Shown here: one piece after another, positions 8,611-15,710 of the stretch
Numbering within the stretch: position 1 is the stretch's first letter
Layout: the number at the start of each line of letters is the position of its first letter
NCBI GenBank assembly: GCA_002409595.1
Contig: DHNQ01000017.1
Location: forward strand, 1 to 38,989
DNA from: Dysgonomonas sp. UBA5412
GTDB taxonomy: Bacteria > Bacteroidota > Bacteroidia > Bacteroidales > Dysgonomonadaceae
Direction of reading: 5' to 3'
DNA: 38,989 nt
Position numbers and translations under genes: made by a program
Notes under the pieces: generated by a model
The model's database searches: none
Seen by the model: only the letters and a program-made list of their open reading frames with translations
What the model was told of the DNA's origin: nothing

Positions 8611-9753
8611 CTAGAATGCTTCGTTTATGTTAAAATAAAATGCCGATTCTCCCTTACCTATACCGTAGTCGAGACGAACATTTACTCGATTCTTAAATTC
8701 CCATCGGTATCCTATACCAAATGTGGGAAGTGTTTCTGACCAGTCGAAAGCTGAAAACTTGGGGAAAATGTTTCCTGCTCCCGCCCACAGTGCGACCCCA
8801 CTGCGTTTATATACATGTTGTCTTAGTTCTACCTGTGTCTGTACCAGCTTCTTGTCTCTGTATCTTCCGGCATAATATCCACGCATCTGATGAGAATTGC
8901 CCATGCCGGACATCATGTTCCAAGATGTATCTCCATTATTGAATATACCTTGAAGATCGTATGCCATTACTCCGCCTTTCCAAACCTCTTTGTAGTATCT
9001 GAATATAAATTCGATCTTATTAAATTCGTAGGTACTCCCCATAAACTTGGGATAAAATATCTGTTCCAGTTTCAAGTAAATACCTGAATACGGATTGGGA
9101 ATGAAATCTCTGGAATCGTAAGATAGAATATATCCTCCCCCAACAGCTGTTGATTTGTCTCTGGCTCCGTTCAAAAGGCTAATGTCTTCAAAAGCTTGAC
9201 CTCTTATATTTCTAAAATTTCCTGTCAAACCTACGTATCCCGATTTGCCAATTCTTTTCAGAAAATCAATTTTTATCTCACTTGTTACATTGTCAAACTT
9301 TGAATAATGGTCTTTGCGTCCGGCTGTATAGCCTACACCCCAATATCTGCTAGGGTTGTATGAAAAATACATATCAGCATCAATCCGATATTTCAATTGA
9401 GGAAATAATGTATTGCCACTTATGCCTATAACATAAGCTCCGGTTGTTGTAATATCACCATATAAAGAAACATTTGACGGCGACATACTTAAATCATTTC
9501 TGTCTAACCGATATAAGCCTGAAGCTACAAGCCCCAGTCCAAATTTTGTATCGCTCGAGTAATGTGGTCCTCCTATGATAGAAAAATCAAAACGTTTATC
9601 ATTATTCACTTCATTCGAATTCTCGAAATAATCAATAACGCGTTTGATGATATTCTTTTTTTCTGTCTTTACTGAATCAGAGGGAGTTGATTCCTGAGAT
9701 TTCAAAAAGCCACAATTACAGACTATTATAAAGATAATTAATACTTTACGCAT
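8611..9753 (-). CDS. Omp85/BamA-type outer-membrane beta-barrel protein without POTRA domains
   Basis: This is a 380-residue outer-membrane protein with signal peptide MRKVLIIFIIVCNCGFLKSQ, a charged linker of about 30 residues and a barrel from about 55 onward, ending in aromatic-rich beta strands and a final Phe. It resembles the bacterial surface antigen (Omp85 barrel) family: GGPHYSSDTKFGLG, YDSRDFIPNPYSGIYLKLE and the loop-6-like MRGYYAGRYRDK (about 290-301), which corresponds to the conserved RGF/RGY motif of BamA. No POTRA domains precede the barrel, so it is not a canonical BamA; it may export or anchor a lipid or protein, or act as a hydrolase-less patatin-associated-type barrel. The ATG at 9753 is preferred, since the only upstream in-frame candidate is a TTG at 9762. 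It heads the unit containing the EptA-like gene. Confidence 0.82.
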   Translation of the reverse strand: MRKVLIIFIIVCNCGFLKSQESTPSDSVKTEKKNIIKRVIDYFENSNEVNNDKRFDFSIIGGPHYSSDTKFGLGLVASGLYRLDRNDLSMSPSNVSLYGDITTTGAYVIGISGNTLFPQLKYRIDADMYFSYNPSRYWGVGYTAGRKDHYSKFDNVTSEIKIDFLKRIGKSGYVGLTGNFRNIRGQAFEDISLLNGARDKSTAVGGGYILSYDSRDFIPNPYSGIYLKLEQIFYPKFMGSTYEFNKIEFIFRYYKEVWKGGVMAYDLQGIFNNGDTSWNMMSGMGNSHQMRGYYAGRYRDKKLVQTQVELRQHVYKRSGVALWAGAGNIFPKFSAFDWSETLPTFGIGYRWEFKNRVNVRLDYGIGKGESAFYFNINEAF

Positions 9754-9843
9754 AAGTATCAAAATTATGTTCTTTTATCTGATAAAGTCTTATGTTTTAG
9801 GTGAAATCAGATTTTGTTTTGCAAATTTTATATTATTTTAAGC

Positions 9844-9871
9844 AAAAAAGATAATGCAATGTTGCATTATC
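9844..9871 (-). terminator. pyrD terminator
   Basis: A perfect 10-bp inverted repeat, GATAATGCAA with loop TG and its complement (9850-9871), is followed on the minus strand by six T. It lies 31 bp past the pyrD stop. Confidence 0.88.
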
Positions 9872-9901
9872 CTTTCATATAATATGTTCTTGATCCTTAT
9901 T

Positions 9902-10813
9902 CTAGACCTGTAGTGCACCCACCAGTTCGGATATCGAATTTATATTATTCTTGTCCAGATATTCGGCTATGCCATCAATCACTTTCAGCGAAATTGTAGG
10001 ATCTACAAAATTATGAGTTCCTATTTGTATTGCTGAAGATCCGGCTAAGATAAATTCTATTGCATCCTGCCAGCAAGATATTCCGCCCATACCTATTATC
10101 GGAATCTTTACAGCATTGTACGTTTGCCATACCATTCGCAAGGCAACGGGTTTTACACATGGACCGGAAAGCCCTCCGGTGATAGTAGACAATACAGGAC
10201 GCTTTTTGTTAATATCAACAGCCATCCCTAACAATGTATTGATGAGCGAGATAGCATCTGCACCTTCATTCTCTACGGCCTTTGCTATTTCTGTAATATC
10301 GGTTACGTTTGGCGATAGCTTTACAATAAGGGTTTTGTCCCATACCTTACGAACGGCTTTAGTAACATCTCCTGCCGAGCAAGCCGATGTGCCAAAAGCC
10401 ATGCCGCCTTCTTTTACATTAGGACATGAAATATTTAATTCGATAGCCGGTATTTTATCCAGATTTACCAGTTTTTCGGTACATTCTACGTAATCTTCAA
10501 TTGTTGAACCTGATACGTTAACTATTACATTTGTATCAAAGTCTTTTATCTCAGGATATATGTTGGAAACAAAGTAGTCGACACCCTTATTTTGCAGTCC
10601 CACAGCGTTTAACATACCCGATGGTGTCTCTGCCATACGTGGATAATCATTCCCTTGACGCTCCCGAATGGTAGTTCCTTTTACGAAAATACCACCTATT
10701 CGCGATACATTTATAAAGTCTGAATACTCTTTTCCGTACCCAAAAGTACCCGATGCTGTCATTACCGGGTTCTTTAGATGCAGTTTACCTATGTTTACAC
10801 TTAGTTTATCCAT
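9902..10813 (-). CDS. pyrD: Dihydroorotate dehydrogenase B, catalytic subunit
   Basis: This is the FMN-containing catalytic subunit of the class 1B enzyme that oxidises dihydroorotate to orotate in pyrimidine synthesis, passing electrons to NAD+ through PyrK. It is 303 residues long, the usual size. Visible marks are NPVMTASGTFGYG (15-27), the NxxGLQN-type loop NAVGLQNKG, NISCPNVKEGG with the class 1 catalytic Cys130, KLSPNVTDI, the FMN phosphate region GGLSGPCVKPVALRMV and IPIIGMGGISCWQDAIEFILAGSSAIQIGT. The gene starts 13 bases inside the end of pyrK, so the two subunits are made together, and it ends at a strong hairpin terminator. Class 1B, rather than quinone-linked class 2, is certain because of Cys130 and the adjacent pyrK. 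Confidence 0.97.
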   Translation of the reverse strand: MDKLSVNIGKLHLKNPVMTASGTFGYGKEYSDFINVSRIGGIFVKGTTIRERQGNDYPRMAETPSGMLNAVGLQNKGVDYFVSNIYPEIKDFDTNVIVNVSGSTIEDYVECTEKLVNLDKIPAIELNISCPNVKEGGMAFGTSACSAGDVTKAVRKVWDKTLIVKLSPNVTDITEIAKAVENEGADAISLINTLLGMAVDINKKRPVLSTITGGLSGPCVKPVALRMVWQTYNAVKIPIIGMGGISCWQDAIEFILAGSSAIQIGTHNFVDPTISLKVIDGIAEYLDKNNINSISELVGALQV

Positions 10814-11586
10814 GTCAACTTTTCTATATTAAATACGGGTCCTTCTGTGCATACACATACATTCCCTTCGTGGGTCTTCTCTACACAACATAAACATACT
10901 CCAAAGCCGCATGCCATCATGTTTTCGAGAGATACCTCACAGTTTATTTTATTGTCATTTGCATATCTTGCCACAGCCATCATCATGGGTTTAGGTCCGC
11001 AGGTATAAATGGATGAAAAACGAGTGCTTTTTAATACAGAATGATCTGTAACGTATCCTTTTTCGCCATAACTGCCGTCTTCCGTAGTGCAAAACACTTC
11101 TCCATATTTGGCAAAGTCGTCTAATTGTAATAAATCATTTTTAGACCTTGCTCCGAGTAGAAATTTAGGCTTGAATCCTTTCTCTCTGAGGCAAGCTCCA
11201 AGATATAGCATTGGGGCTGTTCCGACGCCTCCTCCGATAAGTAACAGTTCTTGGGTATTATTATTATTATCCGGCAAAGTAAAAGTATTGCCTAAAGGAA
11301 GCAATAGGTTTATATAGTCGCCTTGCTTATATTCACACATTTTTTTCGTACCGTCTCCAATTGCCTGAACCAATAGCCAAAGTTCATTTTTAGTTTTATC
11401 TACAAAATTTACAGAGATAGGACGACGCAGATAGGTAGATGGCGATCCGTCAACCTTTACTTCTACAAATTGCCCCGGAAGCATATCCGGCAAAGGATCA
11501 TTGTCTGTTGTGGTAAGCTTTATTAGGCAATAGTTTTGGTTTAGTTGGTTGTTTTCGGTAACAACTAAATCCAGCATTTTTTTCAT
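10801..11586 (-). CDS. pyrK: Dihydroorotate dehydrogenase B, electron transfer subunit
   Basis: This is a 261-residue iron-sulfur flavoprotein that transfers electrons from PyrD to NAD+. The FAD-binding motif YLRRPISVN (52-60) is followed by the NAD-binding segment LLLIGGGVGTAPMLYLG (114-130), YTCGPKPMM (195-202) and the C-terminal cluster motif MACGFGVCLCCV. Likely 2Fe-2S ligands are Cys226, Cys231, Cys234 and Cys246; Cys244 is an alternative for the last. It is the first gene of pyrK-pyrD, with a TAACTTTG -7 box 37 bp upstream. The length is typical and nothing is missing. Confidence 0.96.
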   Translation of the reverse strand: MKKMLDLVVTENNQLNQNYCLIKLTTTDNDPLPDMLPGQFVEVKVDGSPSTYLRRPISVNFVDKTKNELWLLVQAIGDGTKKMCEYKQGDYINLLLPLGNTFTLPDNNNNTQELLLIGGGVGTAPMLYLGACLREKGFKPKFLLGARSKNDLLQLDDFAKYGEVFCTTEDGSYGEKGYVTDHSVLKSTRFSSIYTCGPKPMMMAVARYANDNKINCEVSLENMMACGFGVCLCCVEKTHEGNVCVCTEGPVFNIEKLTWIN

Positions 11587-11622
11587 TTACCTGTTCTTTT
11601 AAGTTGAAAATTTACTAGAGTG

Positions 11623-11630
11623 CAAAGTTA
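11623..11630 (-). promoter_or_regulatory. -7 promoter box of pyrK-pyrD
   Basis: The coding strand reads TAACTTTG, a full match to TAnnTTTG, 37 bp before the pyrK ATG. There is no clear -33 TTTG at the expected distance. Confidence 0.5.
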
Positions 11631-11759
11631 CTAAAGTTTGAGCTTATTCTAAAATTGGATAAACAGTTTCTGCTATGACGACTAAACTTAAATCGTATTA
11701 ATTAATAATTAATGAATCGAGTAGAGTGAAAAATTTAAGAACAAACGATTTTATACCCT

Positions 11760-12260
11760 TTATAGGGGACTATGATCTGCATTAAACGTTTCGAATGTAT
11801 TATCGGTATAGTAAATAATTATCTTGCTTATTTTTCGTTCCACAGCTTTTTTGTATATAATATTCTGATTATCATTAATATTATTCGTTTTTTCCGGTTG
11901 CTCAACTATATTTTCCTTGCGATATTCTGATTCTTCCTGAACAATGGTCGGTGATACATAATTCTGAGAGAATAAATCGGGCTGATTTCTGCTAGGTGCA
12001 GAATTATGAATGGGAGTTTGTGATGTTGTAAAATTCTGAGATTCTTTTTCAGTTTTGTACATACTTCCATTTCCGGTTATCAACCAATCAGGATTTATAT
12101 AATTCATATTGGATAGTATTCGCGAGACAACATCGAGGCTTGGATTGTTTCTTCCGTTCAATATGTGAGATATTACGGCACGCCCCAATTGCAGCTTATC
12201 GGCAAAAGCTGATGGTGAAAGCTGCTCGTTTTCCATTATTTGTCTAATTCTATCTTTCAT
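11760..12260 (-). CDS. XRE-family transcriptional regulator
   Basis: This 166-residue DNA-binding protein has an N-terminal lambda-repressor-like helix-turn-helix: IRQIMENEQLSPSAFADKLQLGRAVISHILNGR, then NPSLDVVSRILSNMNYINPDWLITGNGSM (residues 4-67). The first part is the typical XRE fold and the WLITGNG segment is the common end of this subfamily in Bacteroidota. Residues 70-135 are a polar, probably unstructured linker rich in S, Q, N and E. The last 30 residues (ERKISKIIIYYTDNTFETF) look like a short beta-strand dimer or ligand module. It reads away from a C69 dipeptidase across 556 bp containing many GTTTAC-like half-sites, some overlapping its own -7 box, so autoregulation is likely. The target and any inducer are unknown. 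Confidence 0.85.
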   Translation of the reverse strand: MKDRIRQIMENEQLSPSAFADKLQLGRAVISHILNGRNNPSLDVVSRILSNMNYINPDWLITGNGSMYKTEKESQNFTTSQTPIHNSAPSRNQPDLFSQNYVSPTIVQEESEYRKENIVEQPEKTNNINDNQNIIYKKAVERKISKIIIYYTDNTFETFNADHSPL

Positions 12261-12280
12261 ATAGATATATATTGATGTAA

Positions 12281-12288
12281 CAAATGTA
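12281..12288 (-). promoter_or_regulatory. -7 promoter box of the XRE regulator
   Basis: The coding strand reads TACATTTG, a full TAnnTTTG match, 21 bp before the ATG. It overlaps the left arm of the dyad TGTAAA-N8-TTTACA (12285-12304), an arrangement expected for repression of the promoter by a bound dimer. Confidence 0.5.
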
Positions 12289-12314
12289 AATAATATATTT
12301 TACAAAAGGAAATT

Positions 12315-12339
12315 TTTGTTGTTTACGTTTGTTGTTTAC
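12315..12339. repeat. Tandem 12-bp repeat, candidate operator
   Basis: TTTGTTGTTTAC occurs twice, at 12315-12326 and 12328-12339, with one base between copies, so the period is 13 bp. It lies 55-79 bp upstream of the XRE start, and each copy ends in the GTTTAC half-site that recurs in this region. Confidence 0.65.
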
Positions 12340-12603
12340 AATTATATTTAGATATATACAAATGTTCTATTTAGAGATGTAAATAGTAAATATACACTAT
12401 CAATAATTAATTCATATTTTATATATAAATTTCTAATTTAAAGGATATTATTTATTATTATATAGGTTATTATTAGCCATTTTCACAGAATATCCCTCCT
12501 ATTCTACCGATCACCTTATATTAAAAGTTAATATATAACCATTAATTAACTAGTATATAGTATATTAATAGTAATATTTTAATTGATTTTATGATTTATA
12601 CAA

Positions 12604-12637
12604 CTGTATATTACGCACGTGATTACTTTTGTATATT
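12604..12637 (+). repeat. 34-bp direct repeat, copy 1, with -7 box
   Basis: This copy is identical at 30 of 34 positions to 12720-12753. It begins CTGTATATTACGCA and ends GATTACTTTTGTATATT. The TACTTTTG inside it (12624-12631) is a full TAnnTTTG match facing the dipeptidase gene. The copies start 116 bp apart. Confidence 0.75.
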
Positions 12638-12666
12638 GCAAGATATATATTTATACATGTTGCTTT

Positions 12667-12682
12667 GTTTACTTATGTAAAC
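12667..12682. repeat. GTTTAC-TTAT-GTAAAC palindrome, candidate operator
   Basis: This perfect 6-bp dyad with a 4-bp spacer lies between the two 34-bp repeats. Its half-site is the one found in the tandem repeat next to the XRE gene, so the same regulator may bind near both promoters. Confidence 0.6.
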
Positions 12683-12719
12683 TATAGATATTTATTTATT
12701 ATATTTCACTAATATACTT

Positions 12720-12753
12720 CTGTAAATTACGCAACAGATTACTTTTGTATATT
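12720..12753 (+). repeat. 34-bp direct repeat, copy 2, with -7 box
   Basis: This is the second copy of the 34-bp repeat, beginning CTGTAAATTACGCA. Its TACTTTTG at 12740-12747 is 69 bp before the dipeptidase ATG and is the best candidate for the proximal promoter of that gene. The four differences from copy 1 are one base near the start and three adjacent bases in the middle, leaving the -7 segment unchanged. Confidence 0.75.
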
Positions 12754-12816
12754 TATTCATTCTGTTTCATACTTTATAAATAATCAAGTATCTTTACATT
12801 TATAATAAAATAAACT

Positions 12817-14454
12817 ATGAGAAAAATATTATTATTTCTATTGCTGTTTTGTATAGTCTCTCAGAATCGCATATTTGCATGTACGAATTTTTTAGTAGGT
12901 AAAAATGCCTCTGTCGATGGGTCTACCATTATAACATATTCGGCAGATTCTTATGCTTTATTTGGCGAGCTTTATCATTGGCCTGCAAAAAAATGGGCTA
13001 AAGGCGATATGCTTAAAGTATATGAATGGGATACCGGTCGATATATGGGCGAAATTGCTCAGGCGGCTCAAACCTATAATGTGGTAGGTAATATGAATGA
13101 ACATCAGGTTACTATTGGCGAAACTACTTTTGGCGGACGCGAAGAGTTAGCTGATCCTGATGGCATAATGGATTATGGTAGTCTCATATATATAACATTG
13201 CAAAGGGCTAAGACTGCAAGAGAAGCTATCAAGATAATGGCAGATCTGACAGCTGAATATGGATATTACAGTGGTGGTGAATCTTTTTCTATTGGTGACC
13301 CTAACGAAATATGGGTATTGGAAATGATAGGAAAAGGTAAGGGAAACAAAGGAACTGTATGGGTAGCGGTTCGCATACCGGACGATTGTATTTCGGCTCA
13401 TGCTAATCAAGCGCGTATTCAACAATTTCCTCTGAACGATCCTGCTAATTGTATTTATTCTAAAGATGTGATTTCGTTTGCTAAAGAAAAAGGTTATTAT
13501 AACGGTAAAGATAAAGACTTTAGTTTTGCTAAAGCATACAATCCGTTAGACTTCGGAGGACAACGTTTCTGCGAAGCTCGTGTATGGAGTTTCTTTAACC
13601 GCAACAGTAAGGATATGGCTAAATATGTGACGTATGCACAGGGTAAAACTCAAGAGCCAATGCCTTTATACATTAAGCCGGACAAAAAACTATCGTTGGC
13701 AGATGTGCAGAATATGATGAGAGATCATTATGAAGGTACAGCTTTGGATTGGTCTGAGGATATAGGTGCAGGACCATTTAAGTCTCCATATCGTTGGGCG
13801 CCATTGACGTGGCAGTCCGATTCGGTAGAGTATTGCAACGAACGCCCTATCGCAACTCAGCAATCGGGTTTTGTATTCACTTCACAAATGCGTTCTTGGT
13901 TGCCAAATGCCATTGGTGGAGTATTGTGGTTTGGTACGGACGATGCGGCTCAGACAGTATTTACGCCTATGTATTGTTCGATAACAGAAGTGCCTGAATG
14001 TTATAGAGAAGGAAACGGCGATTTATATACTTTTTCATGGACTTCTAGTTTCTGGATTCAGAATTGGGTATCGAATATGGTTTATAATAAATACAATTAT
14101 ATGCACCCTGATCTGGAAAAAACTCAAAAAGCATTGGAAAGTAAGTTTTTTGCAGAGCAAGATAAAACTGAAAAGGAAGCTTTAGCATTATACAACGAAT
14201 CTCCCGAAAAAGCAGTTCAATTTCTAACAAAATATAGTGGCTCTCAGGCTGAATATGCTTTGGATAATTGGAAAAAACTGGGCGAATTTCTGATCATAAA
14301 ATATATGGATGGTATAGTGCGTAAAGAGAAAGATGGTGAGTTTATTCGCAACAAATATGGTAAACCTTCTTCTCCCGAACGTGTGGGATATCCGAAAGAA
14401 TTTTATCGTAATGTGGTAAAGGAAACCGGAGATAAATATAAGGTACTATATTGA
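12817..14454 (+). CDS. C69-family dipeptidase (exported)
   Basis: This is a 545-residue N-terminal-nucleophile hydrolase of peptidase family C69 (PepD-like), which splits dipeptides. The signal peptide is residues 1-21 and cleavage at FA-C exposes Cys22, the expected catalytic N-terminal Cys, in the family motif ACTNFLVGKNASVDGSTI. Other family marks are GNMNEHQVTIGETTFGGRE (about 91-109), DYGSLIYITLQRAKTAREAI, GESFSIGDPNEIWVLEM, a WVAVRIPDD segment and SAHANQARI. The exported location suggests it works on peptides from outside or on murein-derived peptides; the substrate is not visible. It has an unusual upstream region with repeated promoter-like elements and a divergent XRE regulator, so its expression may be switched. 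A hairpin follows the stop. Length and motifs look complete. Confidence 0.93.
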   Translation: MRKILLFLLLFCIVSQNRIFACTNFLVGKNASVDGSTIITYSADSYALFGELYHWPAKKWAKGDMLKVYEWDTGRYMGEIAQAAQTYNVVGNMNEHQVTIGETTFGGREELADPDGIMDYGSLIYITLQRAKTAREAIKIMADLTAEYGYYSGGESFSIGDPNEIWVLEMIGKGKGNKGTVWVAVRIPDDCISAHANQARIQQFPLNDPANCIYSKDVISFAKEKGYYNGKDKDFSFAKAYNPLDFGGQRFCEARVWSFFNRNSKDMAKYVTYAQGKTQEPMPLYIKPDKKLSLADVQNMMRDHYEGTALDWSEDIGAGPFKSPYRWAPLTWQSDSVEYCNERPIATQQSGFVFTSQMRSWLPNAIGGVLWFGTDDAAQTVFTPMYCSITEVPECYREGNGDLYTFSWTSSFWIQNWVSNMVYNKYNYMHPDLEKTQKALESKFFAEQDKTEKEALALYNESPEKAVQFLTKYSGSQAEYALDNWKKLGEFLIIKYMDGIVRKEKDGEFIRNKYGKPSSPERVGYPKEFYRNVVKETGDKYKVLY

Positions 14455-14473
14455 TCTAAGCTGAATGTATAAG

Positions 14474-14520
14474 AAACGGAGCAAAGAGTTTTGATGATAA
14501 ATTGATTCTTTGCTCCGTTT
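14474..14520. terminator. Hairpin terminator after the dipeptidase gene
   Basis: AAACGGAGCAAAGA (14474-14487) pairs perfectly with TCTTTGCTCCGTTT (14507-14520) around a 19-nt loop. The T-run on the plus strand is short (four), so termination may be partial and some read-through into the ABC permease gene 30 bp downstream is possible. Confidence 0.78.
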
Positions 14521-14549
14521 TAAAAAATAAATATAAACTTGAATTTTCG

Positions 14550-15581
14550 ATGCCTAAAGGATTACTGTACAGTCTGTTTTTTATCATAAGTATTCCATTA
14601 TTATTTCTTGCAAACTTATTTCTAGGCTCTGTATCAATTCCGGGACATGCCATTCTCGATATATTGGCAGGAAATGAAGTTGAGAAACAAGCTTGGAGAT
14701 ATATCGTTCTCGAATCGCGCTTGCCGCAGGCTATTACAGCCTTATTTACCGGTGGAGGCATTGCCGTTTCGGGACTTCTTTTACAAACAGCTTTTCGCAA
14801 TCCGCTTGCTGATGCCGGCATACTAGGTATAAGTGCAGGAGCCAACCTTGGTGTTGCTTTAGTAATTCTATTGCTCGGAAATACCATCGGTTCGGTTGGA
14901 GGATTTGATCTGTCATATTCCATGACCATAGTATTCGGTGCTTTTGTAGGAGCAGCTTTTATTCTAGCTATTATTATGGGCTTTGCCTCCGTTGTGCGTA
15001 ATAATATAATGTTGCTCATAATTGGAATTATGATCGGCTACCTCACGTCTTCGGTCATATCGATACTCAAATTCTGGAGTACGAGCGAAGATGCTTATTC
15101 GTTTATGATATGGGGAATGGGTGACTTTTCGGGAGTATCTACCGATCAATTACCTTTTTATTGCATAGTGGTAAGTGTGGGATTATTACTATCTGTATTA
15201 TTAATTAAGCCTTTGAATGCCTTATTGTTGGGCGAACGTTATGCCGCCAATCTTGGTGTAAATATTAAGTTGGTACGTTTTCTTTTACTCATGTGTGCAG
15301 GCTTGCTTACAGCTATAACTTGTGCCTTTTGTGGTCCGATCGCATTCATTGGTCTAGCGGTTCCGCATATAGCGCGTTTGCTGCTAGGCACGTCGAATCA
15401 TAAATCATTGCTTCCTCTTACAATATTGATTGGGGCTGCTATGGCATTGATCTGTAATCTTATCAGTGTGATGCCAGGCGCTTCAGGTGTTTTACCGCTA
15501 AATGCAATAACACCAATATTCGGGGCTCCGGTAATTATTTATGTGATACTGAATCAGAAGAAGATACAATATTTTAATTGA
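14550..15581 (+). CDS. FecCD/BtuC-family ABC importer permease
   Basis: This is a 343-residue inner-membrane permease of the iron-siderophore, haem or cobalamin importer family, with about ten hydrophobic helices. Family marks are SRLPQAITALFTGGGIAVSG (near 50-70), LLQTAFRNPLADAGILGISAGANLG (the conserved NPLAdPxxLGxsaGA box), LLLGERYAANLGVN (coupling-helix region that docks on the ATPase) and CGPIAFIGLAVPHIARLLLG. I chose ATG 14550 (MPKGLLYSLFFII) because the open frame upstream runs through the preceding terminator hairpin. The ATPase gene follows after 129 bp that hold a large inverted repeat. No substrate-binding protein or TonB receptor is encoded nearby, so the cargo cannot be assigned; iron chelate, haem and corrinoid are the usual options. 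Confidence 0.93.
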   Translation: MPKGLLYSLFFIISIPLLFLANLFLGSVSIPGHAILDILAGNEVEKQAWRYIVLESRLPQAITALFTGGGIAVSGLLLQTAFRNPLADAGILGISAGANLGVALVILLLGNTIGSVGGFDLSYSMTIVFGAFVGAAFILAIIMGFASVVRNNIMLLIIGIMIGYLTSSVISILKFWSTSEDAYSFMIWGMGDFSGVSTDQLPFYCIVVSVGLLLSVLLIKPLNALLLGERYAANLGVNIKLVRFLLLMCAGLLTAITCAFCGPIAFIGLAVPHIARLLLGTSNHKSLLPLTILIGAAMALICNLISVMPGASGVLPLNAITPIFGAPVIIYVILNQKKIQYFN

Positions 15582-15625
15582 TTTATAAACTCAATTGTTT
15601 ATCTATATAAAGAGGAAAATATTTT

Positions 15626-15684
15626 AAGGTTACAAAAAGCAGAAAAAGAAAAAACGATCAAAAACAGTACAAGTTTGTAACCTT
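15626..15684 (+). repeat. 11-bp inverted repeat around a purine-rich loop, between ABC genes
   Basis: AAGGTTACAAA (15626-15636) and TTTGTAACCTT (15674-15684) are perfect complements separated by 37 nt that are almost all A and G. Two more T follow the right arm. It lies 26 bp before the ATPase start and could be an attenuator, a processing site or a regulator-binding site. It does not look like a standard compact terminator. Confidence 0.7.
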
Positions 15685-15710
15685 TTAGTTAAAATTATAA
15701 ATACGCAAGA

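Larger units (their letters stand above)
12261..12816. other. Long repeat-rich intergenic region between XRE gene and dipeptidase gene
   Basis: This 556-bp region is extremely AT-rich and contains no credible reading frame. It holds the promoter and putative operators described separately: TGTAAA/TTTACA half-sites at 12285-12290, 12299-12304 and 12378-12383, a tandem 12-mer (12315-12339), a palindrome (12667-12682), and two 34-bp direct repeats with -7 boxes (12604-12637 and 12720-12753). Confidence 0.75.

Noticed and set aside
9754..9762. TTG start for the Omp85-like gene three codons upstream
   Set aside because: The ATG at 9753 starts a perfect signal peptide, and there is no reason to prefer TTG.
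9760..9767. CAAAATTA as a minus-strand -7 box for the Omp85-like gene
   Set aside because: It matches the consensus on paper but lies seven bases from the ATG, so transcription would begin at or after the start codon.
12604..12753. CRISPR array
   Set aside because: Only two copies of a 34-bp element, 82 bp apart, with an AT-rich gap and no cas genes.
14502..14549. Upstream start for the FecCD permease
   Set aside because: The frame is open but runs through the right arm of the preceding hairpin, and the MPKGLLYSLFF start matches relatives.
14456..15019. 187-codon minus-strand frame
   Set aside because: It is the shadow of the FecCD permease gene and starts within it. Its translation is low-complexity and lacks family features.
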